A stretch of DNA of 64,000 bases, taken from Propionibacteriales bacterium (lineage in GTDB: Bacteria; Actinomycetota; Actinomycetes; Propionibacteriales; Nocardioidaceae). Below are positions 9,917 through 17,910 of the stretch, one piece after another (the stretch's first letter is position 1; each line of letters starts with the position of its first letter). The stretch is taken from assembly GCA_026392415.1 (NCBI GenBank), contig JAPLCC010000026.1, positions 1 through 64,000 on the forward strand, read 5' to 3'. The notes below the pieces were generated by a model. It worked only from the letters and a program-made list of their open reading frames with translations. It had not been told where the DNA came from and did no database searches. The translations under genes were made by a program, and so were the position numbers.

Positions 9917-10861
9917 ATGCTGAGCCCCCACGTCCCGGAGCTGCGGGCGCTCGAACTCCTCGTCGTGGTCGCGCGCACCGGAAGCCTGGGTGCGGCCGCG
10001 GGCGAGCTCGGCATCAGCCAGCAGGCGGCGTCGTCGCGGGTGCGCACGATGGAGGCGCTCGTCGGTGAGCCGTTGGTGACGCGGAGCAAGCGCGGTTCGG
10101 AGCTCACCCAGACCGGCGAACTCCTGGTGCAGTGGGCCAGTCGCGTGCTCGACGCCGCCCACGAGCTCGACGCCGGCATCACCGCGATGCGTGTCGATCG
10201 GCGTGGCCACCTCGCCATCGCCGCGAGCCTCACCATCGCCGAGCACCTGCTCCCCGGCTGGCTGGTTGGCCTGCGCACCCAGCAGGTGCAGCGCGGCCAG
10301 GCACCGGTCGACATCACGATGACCGCCACCAACACCGAGCGCGTCACCGAGATGGTGCTCGCCGGCGACGTCGCGCTCGGGTTCGTCGAGGGGCCCGACG
10401 CGCCCGATGGCCTGCAGCGGCGCCTCGTCGGCACCGACGAACTGGTCGTCGTCGTCGGCCCCACGCACCCGTGGGCACAGCGCTCCCGGCGTCGGGTGAC
10501 AGCGGAGACGCTGGCGGCCACGCCGCTCGTCGTACGCGAAGCAGGCAGCGGCACCCGCACCGTGCTGGAGCGCGCTCTGGCCGACCTTCCGCGCGCGCAA
10601 CCGGTCCTCGAGTTGTCCAGTACGGCGTCCGTGCGGGCCGCCGTCGCGGCCGGTGCCGGTCCGGCCGCCGTGGGAGCGCACGCCGTCGGCGACGACCTGG
10701 CCACTGGCCGGCTGATCCGGATCACGGTCAGCGGCCTGGACCTGACCCGCCGTCTGCACGCCGTGTGGCAGGGCGGCCCGAACCCGCCCGAGGGGCCGGC
10801 CCGCGAACTGGTCGCCTGGGCGTCCCGCCCGACAAGGTCGTCGAGTAGTCCGAGCCGCTAG
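9917..10861 (+). CDS. LysR-family transcriptional regulator
   Basis: A 314-residue LysR regulator. The N-terminal winged helix (residues about 6-65: LRALELLVVVARTGSLGAAA then GISQQAASSRVRTME) and the periplasmic-binding-like effector domain (about 90-290) are complete. The ATG at 9917 gives the family N-terminus and follows the palindromic operator by one base; an in-frame GTG at 9857 would read through that operator and is unlikely. The last residues (RPTRSSSSPSR) are encoded by a family-B dispersed repeat that begins at about 10835, so the C-terminus is probably an added tail. Effector unknown; the twin operator suggests control of itself and fprA or the ASH gene. Confidence 0.9.
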   Translation: MLSPHVPELRALELLVVVARTGSLGAAAGELGISQQAASSRVRTMEALVGEPLVTRSKRGSELTQTGELLVQWASRVLDAAHELDAGITAMRVDRRGHLAIAASLTIAEHLLPGWLVGLRTQQVQRGQAPVDITMTATNTERVTEMVLAGDVALGFVEGPDAPDGLQRRLVGTDELVVVVGPTHPWAQRSRRRVTAETLAATPLVVREAGSGTRTVLERALADLPRAQPVLELSSTASVRAAVAAGAGPAAVGAHAVGDDLATGRLIRITVSGLDLTRRLHAVWQGGPNPPEGPARELVAWASRPTRSSSSPSR

Positions 10862-10953
10862 GCGAGGGCATATCGAGACGCAGCAAGGTCACCACCGGCG
10901 TCTCGATACGCCCCTTCGCTTCGTTCCTCGCTCCGGGGCTACTCGACGAGCCT
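10835..10953. repeat. Family-B dispersed repeat, inverted pair, copy 1
   Basis: Two family-B units face each other: left unit 10835-10880 (CGTCGAGTAG ... ATCGAGACG) and right unit 10899-10953 (CGTCTCGATACG ... CTACTCGACGAG). Together they can fold into a long hairpin. The pair lies between convergent lysR and phhA and supplies the last codons of lysR. Confidence 0.85.
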
Positions 10954-10960
10954 GGCTTCC

Positions 10961-11860
10961 TCAGGCGTGTGCCTTGGCGCCCTTCGCGATCAACCGTGCG
11001 ATCGACTCATCCGTGCACGACGCCCAGAACCCGCCGACGACGTCCTCGACCTGGCTGAACGAGTCCGCGACGTACAGGACGTTCTGGTAGTCGGTGATGT
11101 CGTACGACGTGCTGCCCATGTCGATGATGTCGAGAGGGCGGATGGTCATCCCGCGGAACGCCTCGATCTCGCCGGGGGAGGAGAGGATGCCGGCGCCGTA
11201 CGTCTTGAGGTCGCTGCCTTCCCAGAGGATCCCGAACTCGAGGGTGAACCAGAAGGTCTTGCTGATGAACTCGAGCGCTTCGGTGGTCCGCACGCGGCGC
11301 GAGGCCTGGCCGGCGAGCTCGTAGAGCGCGGTGAAACGCGGGTTGGCGAGCGTGTTGCCGTGGCCGACCACTTCGTGGAGGACGTCGGGCTCGGGCGTGT
11401 AGAGCGGCACCGAGTGGTGGCGGACGTACTGGGTCGACCAGAACGAGCGGTCGGCGAGCGAGCCGTAGAACTCGCGCAACGGCACGAGGCCGGCGGCGGG
11501 GGCGTAGCGCCAGCCGGTCAGCGGGGCGAGCCACTCGCTGACCTCGGCCAGCTGCGGGATGCGGTCGATGGGGAGGCCGAGGGACTCCTTGCCGTCGAGG
11601 AACTCGCGGCAGGCGTAGGCGCGGTGCTTGGTCACGAGCGCTTCGCTGACGACGCGCCACACCTTGTGCTCGGCGTCGGTGTACTCGGCGGTGGGGCAGG
11701 GGGTGCCTGGGCGCCACGCGTTCGCGAGGGTGGCGAGGGCGTCGCGGCGCGCGCGGTAGTCGGCGTCGGCGAAGCCGGGGTGGTCGGCACCCAGGTGGAC
11801 CTTGAGGGATCCGTCCTCGTCCGTCGTCACCGGGGCAAAGGTCTGTGCTTCCTCAAACAT
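10961..11860 (-). CDS. phhA: Phenylalanine 4-monooxygenase
   Basis: Non-haem iron, pterin-dependent hydroxylase converting phenylalanine to tyrosine; 299 residues, the bacterial single-domain size. The iron ligands are seen in the HEVVGH motif (two His) and a Glu in the following helix (TALYELAG region). Family blocks VPLREFYGSLADRSFWSTQY, FWFTLEFG and YGAGILSSPGE are present. The ATG at 11860 follows a G-rich ribosome site; further upstream codons do not look coding. Divergent from an Lrp-type regulator 90 bp away, the usual arrangement for control by aromatic amino acids. Confidence 0.95.
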   Translation of the reverse strand: MFEEAQTFAPVTTDEDGSLKVHLGADHPGFADADYRARRDALATLANAWRPGTPCPTAEYTDAEHKVWRVVSEALVTKHRAYACREFLDGKESLGLPIDRIPQLAEVSEWLAPLTGWRYAPAAGLVPLREFYGSLADRSFWSTQYVRHHSVPLYTPEPDVLHEVVGHGNTLANPRFTALYELAGQASRRVRTTEALEFISKTFWFTLEFGILWEGSDLKTYGAGILSSPGEIEAFRGMTIRPLDIIDMGSTSYDITDYQNVLYVADSFSQVEDVVGGFWASCTDESIARLIAKGAKAHA

Positions 11861-11928
11861 GCCCCCAGTGTGTGATGCAGTCCACGAAATGACGAGCGCG
11901 CTCAGACGATTGGCACCATACGGCGGGC

Positions 11929-11941
11929 TTTGCGTGGCAAA
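11929..11941. promoter_or_regulatory. TTTGC-GTG-GCAAA inverted repeat in the phhA/lrp promoter region
   Basis: A perfect 5-bp-arm palindrome overlaps the likely -10 region (CAAAAT, 11938-11943) of the Lrp-type gene, whose start at 11951 would then be nearly leaderless. Candidate autoregulatory site; inferred. Confidence 0.4.
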
Positions 11942-11950
11942 ATGTCTGGC

Positions 11951-12379
11951 ATGGACGCTGTCGATCGGGAAATTCTGGACATCCTGCGCGTCGACTCGCG
12001 TACGTCCATCCGCGACGTCGCGTCCCGGATCGGCCTCAGCCGTGCGACCGCGTACGCGCGGGTCAAGCGGCTGATCGACACGAAGGTGATCCGCGGCTTC
12101 ACGATCGACGTCGACCACGCCGCCCTGGGTCTCGGCCTGCCCGCCTACGTGCACGTGCGGATCAAGCAGAACTCGTGGAAGTCGTTCCGCAACAAGGCGT
12201 GGGCTCTCGAGGAGGCCGCGCACGTCGCCCTCGTGGCCGGCGACTTCGACTGCGTGATCCTGGTCCGCGCCCGCGATGCCGAGCACCTGCGCGAGCTGGT
12301 CCTCGAACGGATCCAGGCCCTGCCGGAGGTGGTCGCGACCCAGACGGTGCTGGTGTTCGAGGAGCACGTCGGCCGCTAG
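11951..12379 (+). CDS. Lrp/AsnC-family regulator, probably of phhA
   Basis: A 142-residue Lrp-type protein: MDAVDREILDILRVDSRTSI opens the winged helix (to about 60), followed by the RAM ligand-binding domain (YVHVRIKQ through VVATQTVLVFEEH). Such proteins sense amino acids as octamers. The divergent phhA gene makes it a candidate phenylalanine/tyrosine sensor. An ATG at 11942 and a TTG at 11930 lie in frame upstream; 11951 is preferred because it gives the classic family N-terminus and lies 7 bp after the -10-like CAAAAT. A family-A repeat follows 15 bp after the stop. Confidence 0.88.
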   Translation: MDAVDREILDILRVDSRTSIRDVASRIGLSRATAYARVKRLIDTKVIRGFTIDVDHAALGLGLPAYVHVRIKQNSWKSFRNKAWALEEAAHVALVAGDFDCVILVRARDAEHLRELVLERIQALPEVVATQTVLVFEEHVGR

Positions 12380-12394
12380 CGTCGTCGTCCCGTT

Positions 12395-12429
12395 GGTCGA
12401 GGAGGTTGCGCAGCAACCGTCTCGAGACC
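12395..12429 (+). repeat. Family-A dispersed palindromic repeat, copy 2
   Basis: Identical 35-bp element to the one at 3441. It lies in the 61-bp gap between the Lrp-type gene and the SDR gene, ending 11 bp before the SDR start, so it leaves no room for an ordinary ribosome site and may affect SDR translation. Confidence 0.85.
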
Positions 12430-12440
12430 ACCCTTCACCC

Positions 12441-13211
12441 ATGCACCAACGCGCCTTCGTCTTCGGCGGCTCCGAAGGCATCGGCCTCGCCGTCGCCTCC
12501 CAACTGGTCGCCGCGGGCACTCAGGTCGTCGTGCTGTCCCGGTCGCGGGCCAAGCTGGACGCGGCGGTCGCACAGCTGGGCTCGGGTGCCGTGGCCAGGT
12601 CCGTCGACGTCACGGACGCGGGTACGACGACCGCAGTCGTGGACGCACTGGTCGCCGAGCTCGGCGTACCCGACCTCGTGGTGACGACAGCCGGCTACGC
12701 CCGACCCGGTTACCTCGATGACCTGCCGGCTGAGGACGTCGTCGGCATGGTGGCCACCAACCTGGTCGGCACCATCAACGTGGTTCGCGCCGTCCTTCCG
12801 CACCTGCGGGCGTCCGGCACCGGGACGATCGTGACGACGTCGTCGATGGCGGGGCTGGCCGGCGTCTTCGGCTACACCGTCTACAGCGCGACGAAGTTCG
12901 GCGTGATCGGCTTCTCCGAGGCGCTGCGCCGCGAGGTGCGGCCCTACGGCATCGACGTCCGCGTGCTCTGCCCGCCGAACACGCTGACCCCCGGCTTCGA
13001 CGAGGAGAACAAGCACAAGCCGGCCGAGGTGCTCGCGGCCGAGGAGAGCGTCGCCACCCTCTCGCCCGAGCAGGTCGCATCCGCCCTGATGCGCGCGCTA
13101 CGCCGTCGCCGCGGCTTCCTGGTCGTGCCGAAGGGCAGCCGCCTCGCTGCAACAGCGATCCGCTACGCCCCATCCGTCGTGGACCGCGCCCTCCGCCGCC
13201 CCACCCCATAG
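12441..13211 (+). CDS. Short-chain dehydrogenase/reductase (3-ketosphinganine-reductase-like)
   Basis: NAD(P)-dependent SDR of 256 residues. Dinucleotide motif GGSEGIG (8-14; the usual TG is replaced by GG), NxxG replaced by TTAGYARPG, and catalytic Ser in TTSSMAG with Tyr/Lys in YSATK. The GGSEGIG start and the C-terminal RRRRGFLVVP followed by a hydrophobic tail resemble 3-ketodihydrosphingosine reductases, but the substrate cannot be fixed. The stop codon overlaps a family-B repeat. No Shine-Dalgarno is visible because a family-A repeat fills the upstream gap. Confidence 0.85.
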   Translation: MHQRAFVFGGSEGIGLAVASQLVAAGTQVVVLSRSRAKLDAAVAQLGSGAVARSVDVTDAGTTTAVVDALVAELGVPDLVVTTAGYARPGYLDDLPAEDVVGMVATNLVGTINVVRAVLPHLRASGTGTIVTTSSMAGLAGVFGYTVYSATKFGVIGFSEALRREVRPYGIDVRVLCPPNTLTPGFDEENKHKPAEVLAAEESVATLSPEQVASALMRALRRRRGFLVVPKGSRLAATAIRYAPSVVDRALRRPTP

Positions 13212-13259
13212 GTTCGTCGAGTAGCCGTCGCGAGGAACGAGCGGCGGCGTATCGAGACG
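13210..13259. repeat. Family-B dispersed repeat, copy 2
   Basis: Single unit GGTTCGTCGAGTAG ... GTATCGAGACG starting inside the SDR stop codon, between convergent SDR and phaC-like genes. Confidence 0.8.
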
Positions 13260-13271
13260 CCCGCAGCACCC

Positions 13272-13367
13272 CGTAGGTCGAGGAGGTTGCGCAGCACCCC
13301 CGTAGGTCGAGGAGGTTGCGCAGCACCCCGTAGGTCGAGGAGGTTGCGCAGCAACCGTCTCGAGACC
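13272..13367 (+). repeat. Family-A repeat, two truncated tandem copies plus one full copy
   Basis: Three tandem units start at 13272, 13301 and 13329 with periods of 29 and 28 bp. Only the third (13333-13367) keeps the right arm CTCGAGACC; the first two stop at GCGCAGCA. A short CGAGACC remnant follows. This looks like slippage expansion in place, not a CRISPR array. Confidence 0.85.
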
Positions 13368-13388
13368 CGGTTCGAGACCCCCGCAGCC

Positions 13389-14444
13389 CTACCGCTTCCG
13401 GTCGTGCTTCCCAATGAAGTCGTTGATATAGGCCCACGTCGTCTCCGGCGCCTTCGTCCCGGTGAGTACGCCGAGGTGCCCGCCGGGCGCTGAAGGCATC
13501 CGGACGTCGGGGGAGTTCGGCACCAGCGATCCGACGTGGTGCGCCACCGGCGGCGGGACGAGTACGTCGGTCGTGCCGGCGACGTTCATCACCGGGACCT
13601 TGATGTCGGCCAGGTCCACCATCTTGTTCGGCCCCTGGATGCGCCCGCTGGCGAGCTCATTGCGCAGCGCCATCTTCTGGTAGACCTGAATGGTCGCCCG
13701 GCCGGGGTAGGTCAGCATGTTGTTCATCAGGCTGTCGACGGCCTGGACCTGGCCGAGGAACTCCCGGTCCTGCCGCTTGTTCCACAGGGTGCGCGGTTTC
13801 TTGAGGTACACCGGGATGGCGGTTGCCTTGAACCCGATGCTGACCAGGGGTGCCGGCACGGACCCGGCGGCCTTGAGGGCTGTACCGACGATCTTGCCGC
13901 CGGTCACCTTGCTCACGGCCTGCAGCGGCCGGAGCATCGGCTGCTTCGACAGGTCGAACGGGCTGGCGACCATGGCCAGGGTGCGGATGGGGAGGTCCGC
14001 GTGGACCGCGGTGGTGCCGATCGAGATCAGGCCGCCCATGCACCAGCCGACGAGGTGGACGTCGCGTCCGCCGGCGTCCTCGGAGACCTTGCGGACGGCC
14101 TGGGGGAGGACGTCGTTGATGAAGTGTTCGATGCCGACCTTGCTGTCCGCGCCCTTGAGCGGGCCGTAGTCGACGAGGTACGTCGGCCGCCCGCGGTTGA
14201 CGAAGTCCTCGGCCAGCGACAGTCCTCGGCGAAGGTCGAAACACGACGCCTGGGCGCCGAGCGGCGGCACGAGGAGGACGGGCAGTCCCTTGGCCCGGAT
14301 GCCCTTGACCTTGTCGTAGCGGTGGAGCTCGAGGGTGCGATCGGTGTGGATGATCTCGGACGGCGTCCGGCTCAGGTCGGCGATGCCGCCCTTGACCAGG
14401 AAGTCCCAGAGGTTGACGACGGAGTCCTTGGCTGGCACGCGCAC
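13389..14444 (-). CDS. phaC: PhaC-like polyhydroxyalkanoate synthase / alpha-beta hydrolase
   Basis: A 351-residue PhaC-type protein. The lipase-like box is GWCMGG (about 132-137) with the Cys nucleophile expected of PHA synthases; the Asp lies in GTTDVLVPP and the His in PGGHLGVLTG. Length fits the short class III catalytic subunit, but no PhaE/PhaR partner lies near, so it may polymerise hydroxyacyl-CoA alone or act on another acyl chain. The start is GTG at 14444, with another GTG at 14438. Convergent with the SDR gene; family A and B repeats fill the gap between them. Confidence 0.8.
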   Translation of the reverse strand: MRVPAKDSVVNLWDFLVKGGIADLSRTPSEIIHTDRTLELHRYDKVKGIRAKGLPVLLVPPLGAQASCFDLRRGLSLAEDFVNRGRPTYLVDYGPLKGADSKVGIEHFINDVLPQAVRKVSEDAGGRDVHLVGWCMGGLISIGTTAVHADLPIRTLAMVASPFDLSKQPMLRPLQAVSKVTGGKIVGTALKAAGSVPAPLVSIGFKATAIPVYLKKPRTLWNKRQDREFLGQVQAVDSLMNNMLTYPGRATIQVYQKMALRNELASGRIQGPNKMVDLADIKVPVMNVAGTTDVLVPPPVAHHVGSLVPNSPDVRMPSAPGGHLGVLTGTKAPETTWAYINDFIGKHDRKR

Positions 14445-14645
14445 AGTGTGACCCAGCTCGCACCCGCGGGGGAGCAGTGTCCTCGAAAACGATAGTCCGG
14501 TGACCTCATTTTGCCATCAGGGTCTGGACCTAAAGTAAAGAATCTGCTATTGCCATGACGCCGTGTCGCACCTGGCCGTTTCATTGGTGCATCAGCACTC
14601 GGGTCTGCTGCTCCTGTTCATCCCCCTCATTTCAGAAGGATTCTC
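14445..14645. promoter_or_regulatory. Upstream region of the type IV pilus operon
   Basis: A 201-bp region between phaC (minus) and pilA (plus), clearly richer in A+T than its surroundings between 14485 and 14560. TTGCCA (14511) with TAAAGT/TAAAGA (14531-14541) could be promoter elements. AGAAGGATTCTC before 14646 is a good ribosome site. The promoter reading is inferred. Confidence 0.4.
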
Positions 14646-14996
14646 ATGCAGAACACCCTTGCTCGGCTCCGCGCCGCGCGTCGCGACAACAGCGGCTTCA
14701 CCCTCATCGAGCTCCTGATCGTGATCATCATCCTCGGCGTGCTCGCCGCGGTCGTGGTGTTCTCGGTGCGAGGCATCACCGACAACGGTGAAGAGGCGGC
14801 ATGCCAGACGGAGATCCGCACCGTCGAGACCGCTGTCGAGGCCTTCTACGCCGAGAACAACGGGTACCCGGCCACCGTGGGCGACCTGGTCGCTGGCGGC
14901 TTCCTCCGCACTGCGCCGACCGGCCCGTCGAACATCGCCGGTGCGAGCACGATCAACGCGACGACCGGCGCGATCACGCCTGCTCCCGCTTGCTGA
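14646..14996 (+). CDS. pilA: Major type IV prepilin
   Basis: A 116-residue class a prepilin. The leader (MQNTLARLRAARRDNSG) ends at Gly17, followed by FTLIELLIVIIILGVLAAVV: Phe+1, Glu+5 and a hydrophobic helix. A Cys pair (about Cys56 and the C-terminal Cys116) can form the D-loop disulfide. Cleaved and methylated by the prepilin peptidase at the end of this operon, it would polymerise into the pilus shaft. First gene of an eight-gene cluster; a GC-rich hairpin follows it, which would raise pilA transcript above the downstream genes. Confidence 0.95.
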   Translation: MQNTLARLRAARRDNSGFTLIELLIVIIILGVLAAVVVFSVRGITDNGEEAACQTEIRTVETAVEAFYAENNGYPATVGDLVAGGFLRTAPTGPSNIAGASTINATTGAITPAPAC

Positions 14997-15011
14997 TCTG
15001 AGTTGTTCCTG

Positions 15012-15041
15012 GGAGGGCCGGCGCCTCGGCGGCGGCCCTCC
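15012..15041 (+). terminator. GC-rich hairpin between pilA and pilT
   Basis: GGAGGGCC (15012-15019) pairs with GGCCCTCC (15034-15041). There is no U-run after it, so it is a weak or partial terminator, or an mRNA-stabilising hairpin protecting the abundant pilin message. Function inferred. Confidence 0.5.
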
Positions 15042-15064
15042 TTCAGCCGTTCTGAGGGGAAAGC

Positions 15065-16165
15065 ATGTTCCACCACCTGCACCGCATCGGTGAGCGGATC
15101 GACCAATTGCTGGCGGCGCTGTGGGAGGTGCGAGGCACCGACCTGCTCCTCACGGTCGGCCTGCCTCCGATGCTTCGCGTCGACGGCACCCTCTCGCCGG
15201 TGCCCGGCCAGTCTCCCTTGACGGCCGAGGAGACCAACTCCCTCCTGTCCGAGGTGCTGACGCCCGAACAGCAGAGTGCGTGGGACTCCAAGCACGAGTA
15301 CGACTTCTCCTTCTCGTGGCGTGAGCACGCCCGGATCCGCGGCAACGCGTTCACGCAGCGGGGCCTCACCGCGGTCGCCTTGCGGATGATCCCGCGCACC
15401 GTGCCTTCCCCCGACGATCTCGGCCTGCCCCCGGTGCTCCGCGATCTCGCGATGAAGCACCAGGGCCTGATCCTGATGACCGGGCCGACCGGCTCCGGCA
15501 AGTCGACCACGCTGGCGTCCCTGATCGACCTGATCAACACGAACCGTGGCTGCCACATCATCACCGTCGAGGACCCCATCGAGTACGTCCACGACCACAA
15601 GATGGCGGCCGTCAACCAGCGCGAGGTCGGCACCGATACCGACAGCTTCCCGAACGCGCTGCGATCGGTGCTCCGCGAGGACCCCGACGTCCTGCTGGTC
15701 GGCGAGATGCGTGACCTCGAGTCCATCGCCTTCGCGCTGACCGTGGCTGAGACTGGTCACCTTGTCTTCGCCACCCTGCACACCAACGACACCGCCCAGT
15801 CGGTCGGCCGCATGATCGACGTCTTCCCCGCCGAGCAGCAGGCCCAGATCCGGGTCCAGCTCGCCGCCGCACTGAGTTGTGTGGTCTACCAGCGCCTGAT
15901 TCCGCGGGTCGGCGGCGGCATGATCGCCGCCTACGAAGTCCTCGTCGCGACTCCGGCTGTCCGGAACCTCATCAAGGAGGGCAAGACCCACCAGCTGCGC
16001 AACTCGTTGGTGACCGGATCCCAGGACGGGATGACCACGCTGGAGCAGTCACTCTCCCAGTTGATCCAGGCAGGCATCGTGACCGAAGAGGACGCACGCG
16101 CGCGCAGCCTCTACCCCAAGGACATCGAGACCCGCCCGCGGTTCGCCGCTGGCGTGGGCCGGTAA
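15065..16165 (+). CDS. pilT: Type IV pilus retraction ATPase
   Basis: Hexameric cytosolic ATPase that depolymerises the pilus. 366 residues with Walker A GPTGSGKST (about 140-148), Asp box ITVEDPIEYVH, Walker B DPDVLLVGEMRD, His box TGHLVFATLHTNDTA, and the PilT-specific AIRNLIRE-type motif seen as VRNLIKEGKTHQL. Its presence indicates retractile pili (twitching, DNA uptake) and not only static fibres. Placed between pilA and pilB in the operon, 9 bp before pilB. Confidence 0.95.
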   Translation: MFHHLHRIGERIDQLLAALWEVRGTDLLLTVGLPPMLRVDGTLSPVPGQSPLTAEETNSLLSEVLTPEQQSAWDSKHEYDFSFSWREHARIRGNAFTQRGLTAVALRMIPRTVPSPDDLGLPPVLRDLAMKHQGLILMTGPTGSGKSTTLASLIDLINTNRGCHIITVEDPIEYVHDHKMAAVNQREVGTDTDSFPNALRSVLREDPDVLLVGEMRDLESIAFALTVAETGHLVFATLHTNDTAQSVGRMIDVFPAEQQAQIRVQLAAALSCVVYQRLIPRVGGGMIAAYEVLVATPAVRNLIKEGKTHQLRNSLVTGSQDGMTTLEQSLSQLIQAGIVTEEDARARSLYPKDIETRPRFAAGVGR

Positions 16166-16174
16166 GGCGCACGC

Positions 16175-17908
16175 ATGCGTCTAAGAGGTAGGCACAGCAA
16201 GGTCGAGGCACCAGCCCTGGTGCCTCGAACGGACGAGGACGACGAACGGCTCGGACGTATTCTCGTCAGCGCTGGCCGGGTCCAGCCGTATCAACTCGAC
16301 GCGGTGCGTGAGCAAGAAGGCTCACTCGCGACCAAGTTGATCGACGCCGGCCACATCGCTGATGAAGTGCTGGCGCGGACGCTCGCCGAGCACCACCGGG
16401 TTGGTCTGGCCGACTTCCGAAAGCTTGCACCGGACTCAGAAGCAGTTCTCCTGCTGACCCGCGATCAGGCCATCGCACTCCAGGCCCTTCCCGTGGCCGC
16501 TGACGACGATTCCGTCACAGTGGCCTTGCTGGATCCGGCTCCCGAGCGTGTGGCGGCGGTTTCAACGATTCTCGGCCGACCGGTCGTGGCGCTCGTCGCG
16601 ACACAGCGAGACCTCGAGCGCAGCATCGATGCCGCGCACAGGGCCACTCAGGAGGTCGGCGGCCAGATCCAGGAGTTTGAAGCCCGCGACAACCTGCGCC
16701 GCGAAGCCGCGAACCTCGAAATCGCCAGCGCCAACGAAGAGGCCCCCGTTGTCCGGGTGGTGCAGATGGTCATTACTCAGGCACTCCGCGACCGTGCCTC
16801 CGACATTCACATCGAGCCCACCGGCGAACGTGTTCGCGTGCGTTATCGCATTGACGGCGCTCTCACCGAGGTTCTCGACCTGCCCGGCTCGATCGGACCC
16901 GCCATCGTCAGCCGCGTCAAGATCCTCGGCGGTATGAACATCGTGGAGCGTCGGCGCCCGCAGGACGGCCAGATCAGCATGGACGTCGAGGGCCGCGACG
17001 TCGACATCCGTGTGTCGACCACCGCCGTCGTCGGCGGGGAGAAGGTCGTGATGCGGGTGCTCGACAAGAGCCGGCCGCTGTTCAACCTGGCCCAATTGGG
17101 TATGCCGCCGGCGACAGCCGAGCGGTTCTCGGCGCTCATCCACTCGCCCTACGGCATGTTGATCTGCGCCGGACCGACCGGCGGTGGCAAGACGACCACG
17201 CTCTACGCATCGCTGGGCGAGCTCAACAGCCCGGACCGCAACCTGATGACGATCGAGGACCCGGTTGAGTACCGGTTCGACTCGATCAATCAGATCCAGA
17301 TCAATGAAGCCGCAGGCATCACGTTTGCCGGCGGGCTCAAGTCCATCCTGCGTCAGGACCCGGACGTGATCCTGGTCGGCGAGATCCGTGACGTCGACAC
17401 GGCGCGGATCGCCGTGCAGTCGGCTCTGACGGGTCACTTGGTGTTGTCGTCGTTGCACGCCACTGAGGCGGTTTCCGCGCTGTATCGACTGCTCGACATG
17501 GGTATCGAGGCGTTCCTGATCGCATCATCAGTGACAGCGGTGGTCGCGCAAAGGCTGGTGCGACGCAGTTGCACCTCGTGCCTTGCGCCCTATGAGCCAT
17601 CGCCGGACGAGCTGGCGTTCCTGGAAGCCTTCGGTGGTTCGGAGCCGATCGGTGGGTTCCAGCACGGCACCGGCTGCCACTTCTGCGCCCAGACCGGCTA
17701 CCTGGAGCGGATCGGCGTCTACGAGATGCTCGTGGTCACCGATGAGGTGCGCGAGCTGATCATCGACAAGGCGCCGCATGACCAGATGCGCAAGCTGGCC
17801 CGTATGCAGGGAATGAAGACCTTGCAGGAGCAGGCCGCGCAACTGGTCACCCACGGCACCACCACAGCCAGTGAAGTCATGCGTTCGATCTACGTCGCGG
17901 GAGCCTGA
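16175..17908 (+). CDS. pilB: Type IV pilus extension ATPase
   Basis: ATPase that drives pilus assembly. 577 residues: N-terminal MshEN-type domain (about 20-150), then the GspE core with SDIHIEPT, Walker A GPTGGGKTTT (about 332-341), Asp box MTIEDPVEYR, Walker B DPDVILVGEIRD and His box TGHLVLSSLHA. The zinc-binding loop has Cys pairs CTSC and CHFC. The ATG at 16175 is 9 bp after the pilT stop. pilC follows after 2 bp. Confidence 0.95.
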   Translation: MRLRGRHSKVEAPALVPRTDEDDERLGRILVSAGRVQPYQLDAVREQEGSLATKLIDAGHIADEVLARTLAEHHRVGLADFRKLAPDSEAVLLLTRDQAIALQALPVAADDDSVTVALLDPAPERVAAVSTILGRPVVALVATQRDLERSIDAAHRATQEVGGQIQEFEARDNLRREAANLEIASANEEAPVVRVVQMVITQALRDRASDIHIEPTGERVRVRYRIDGALTEVLDLPGSIGPAIVSRVKILGGMNIVERRRPQDGQISMDVEGRDVDIRVSTTAVVGGEKVVMRVLDKSRPLFNLAQLGMPPATAERFSALIHSPYGMLICAGPTGGGKTTTLYASLGELNSPDRNLMTIEDPVEYRFDSINQIQINEAAGITFAGGLKSILRQDPDVILVGEIRDVDTARIAVQSALTGHLVLSSLHATEAVSALYRLLDMGIEAFLIASSVTAVVAQRLVRRSCTSCLAPYEPSPDELAFLEAFGGSEPIGGFQHGTGCHFCAQTGYLERIGVYEMLVVTDEVRELIIDKAPHDQMRKLARMQGMKTLQEQAAQLVTHGTTTASEVMRSIYVAGA

Positions 17909-17910
17909 CC

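Noticed and set aside
13272..13367. Possible small CRISPR array
   Set aside because: The units abut with no variable spacers and match a dispersed repeat found elsewhere; no cas genes.
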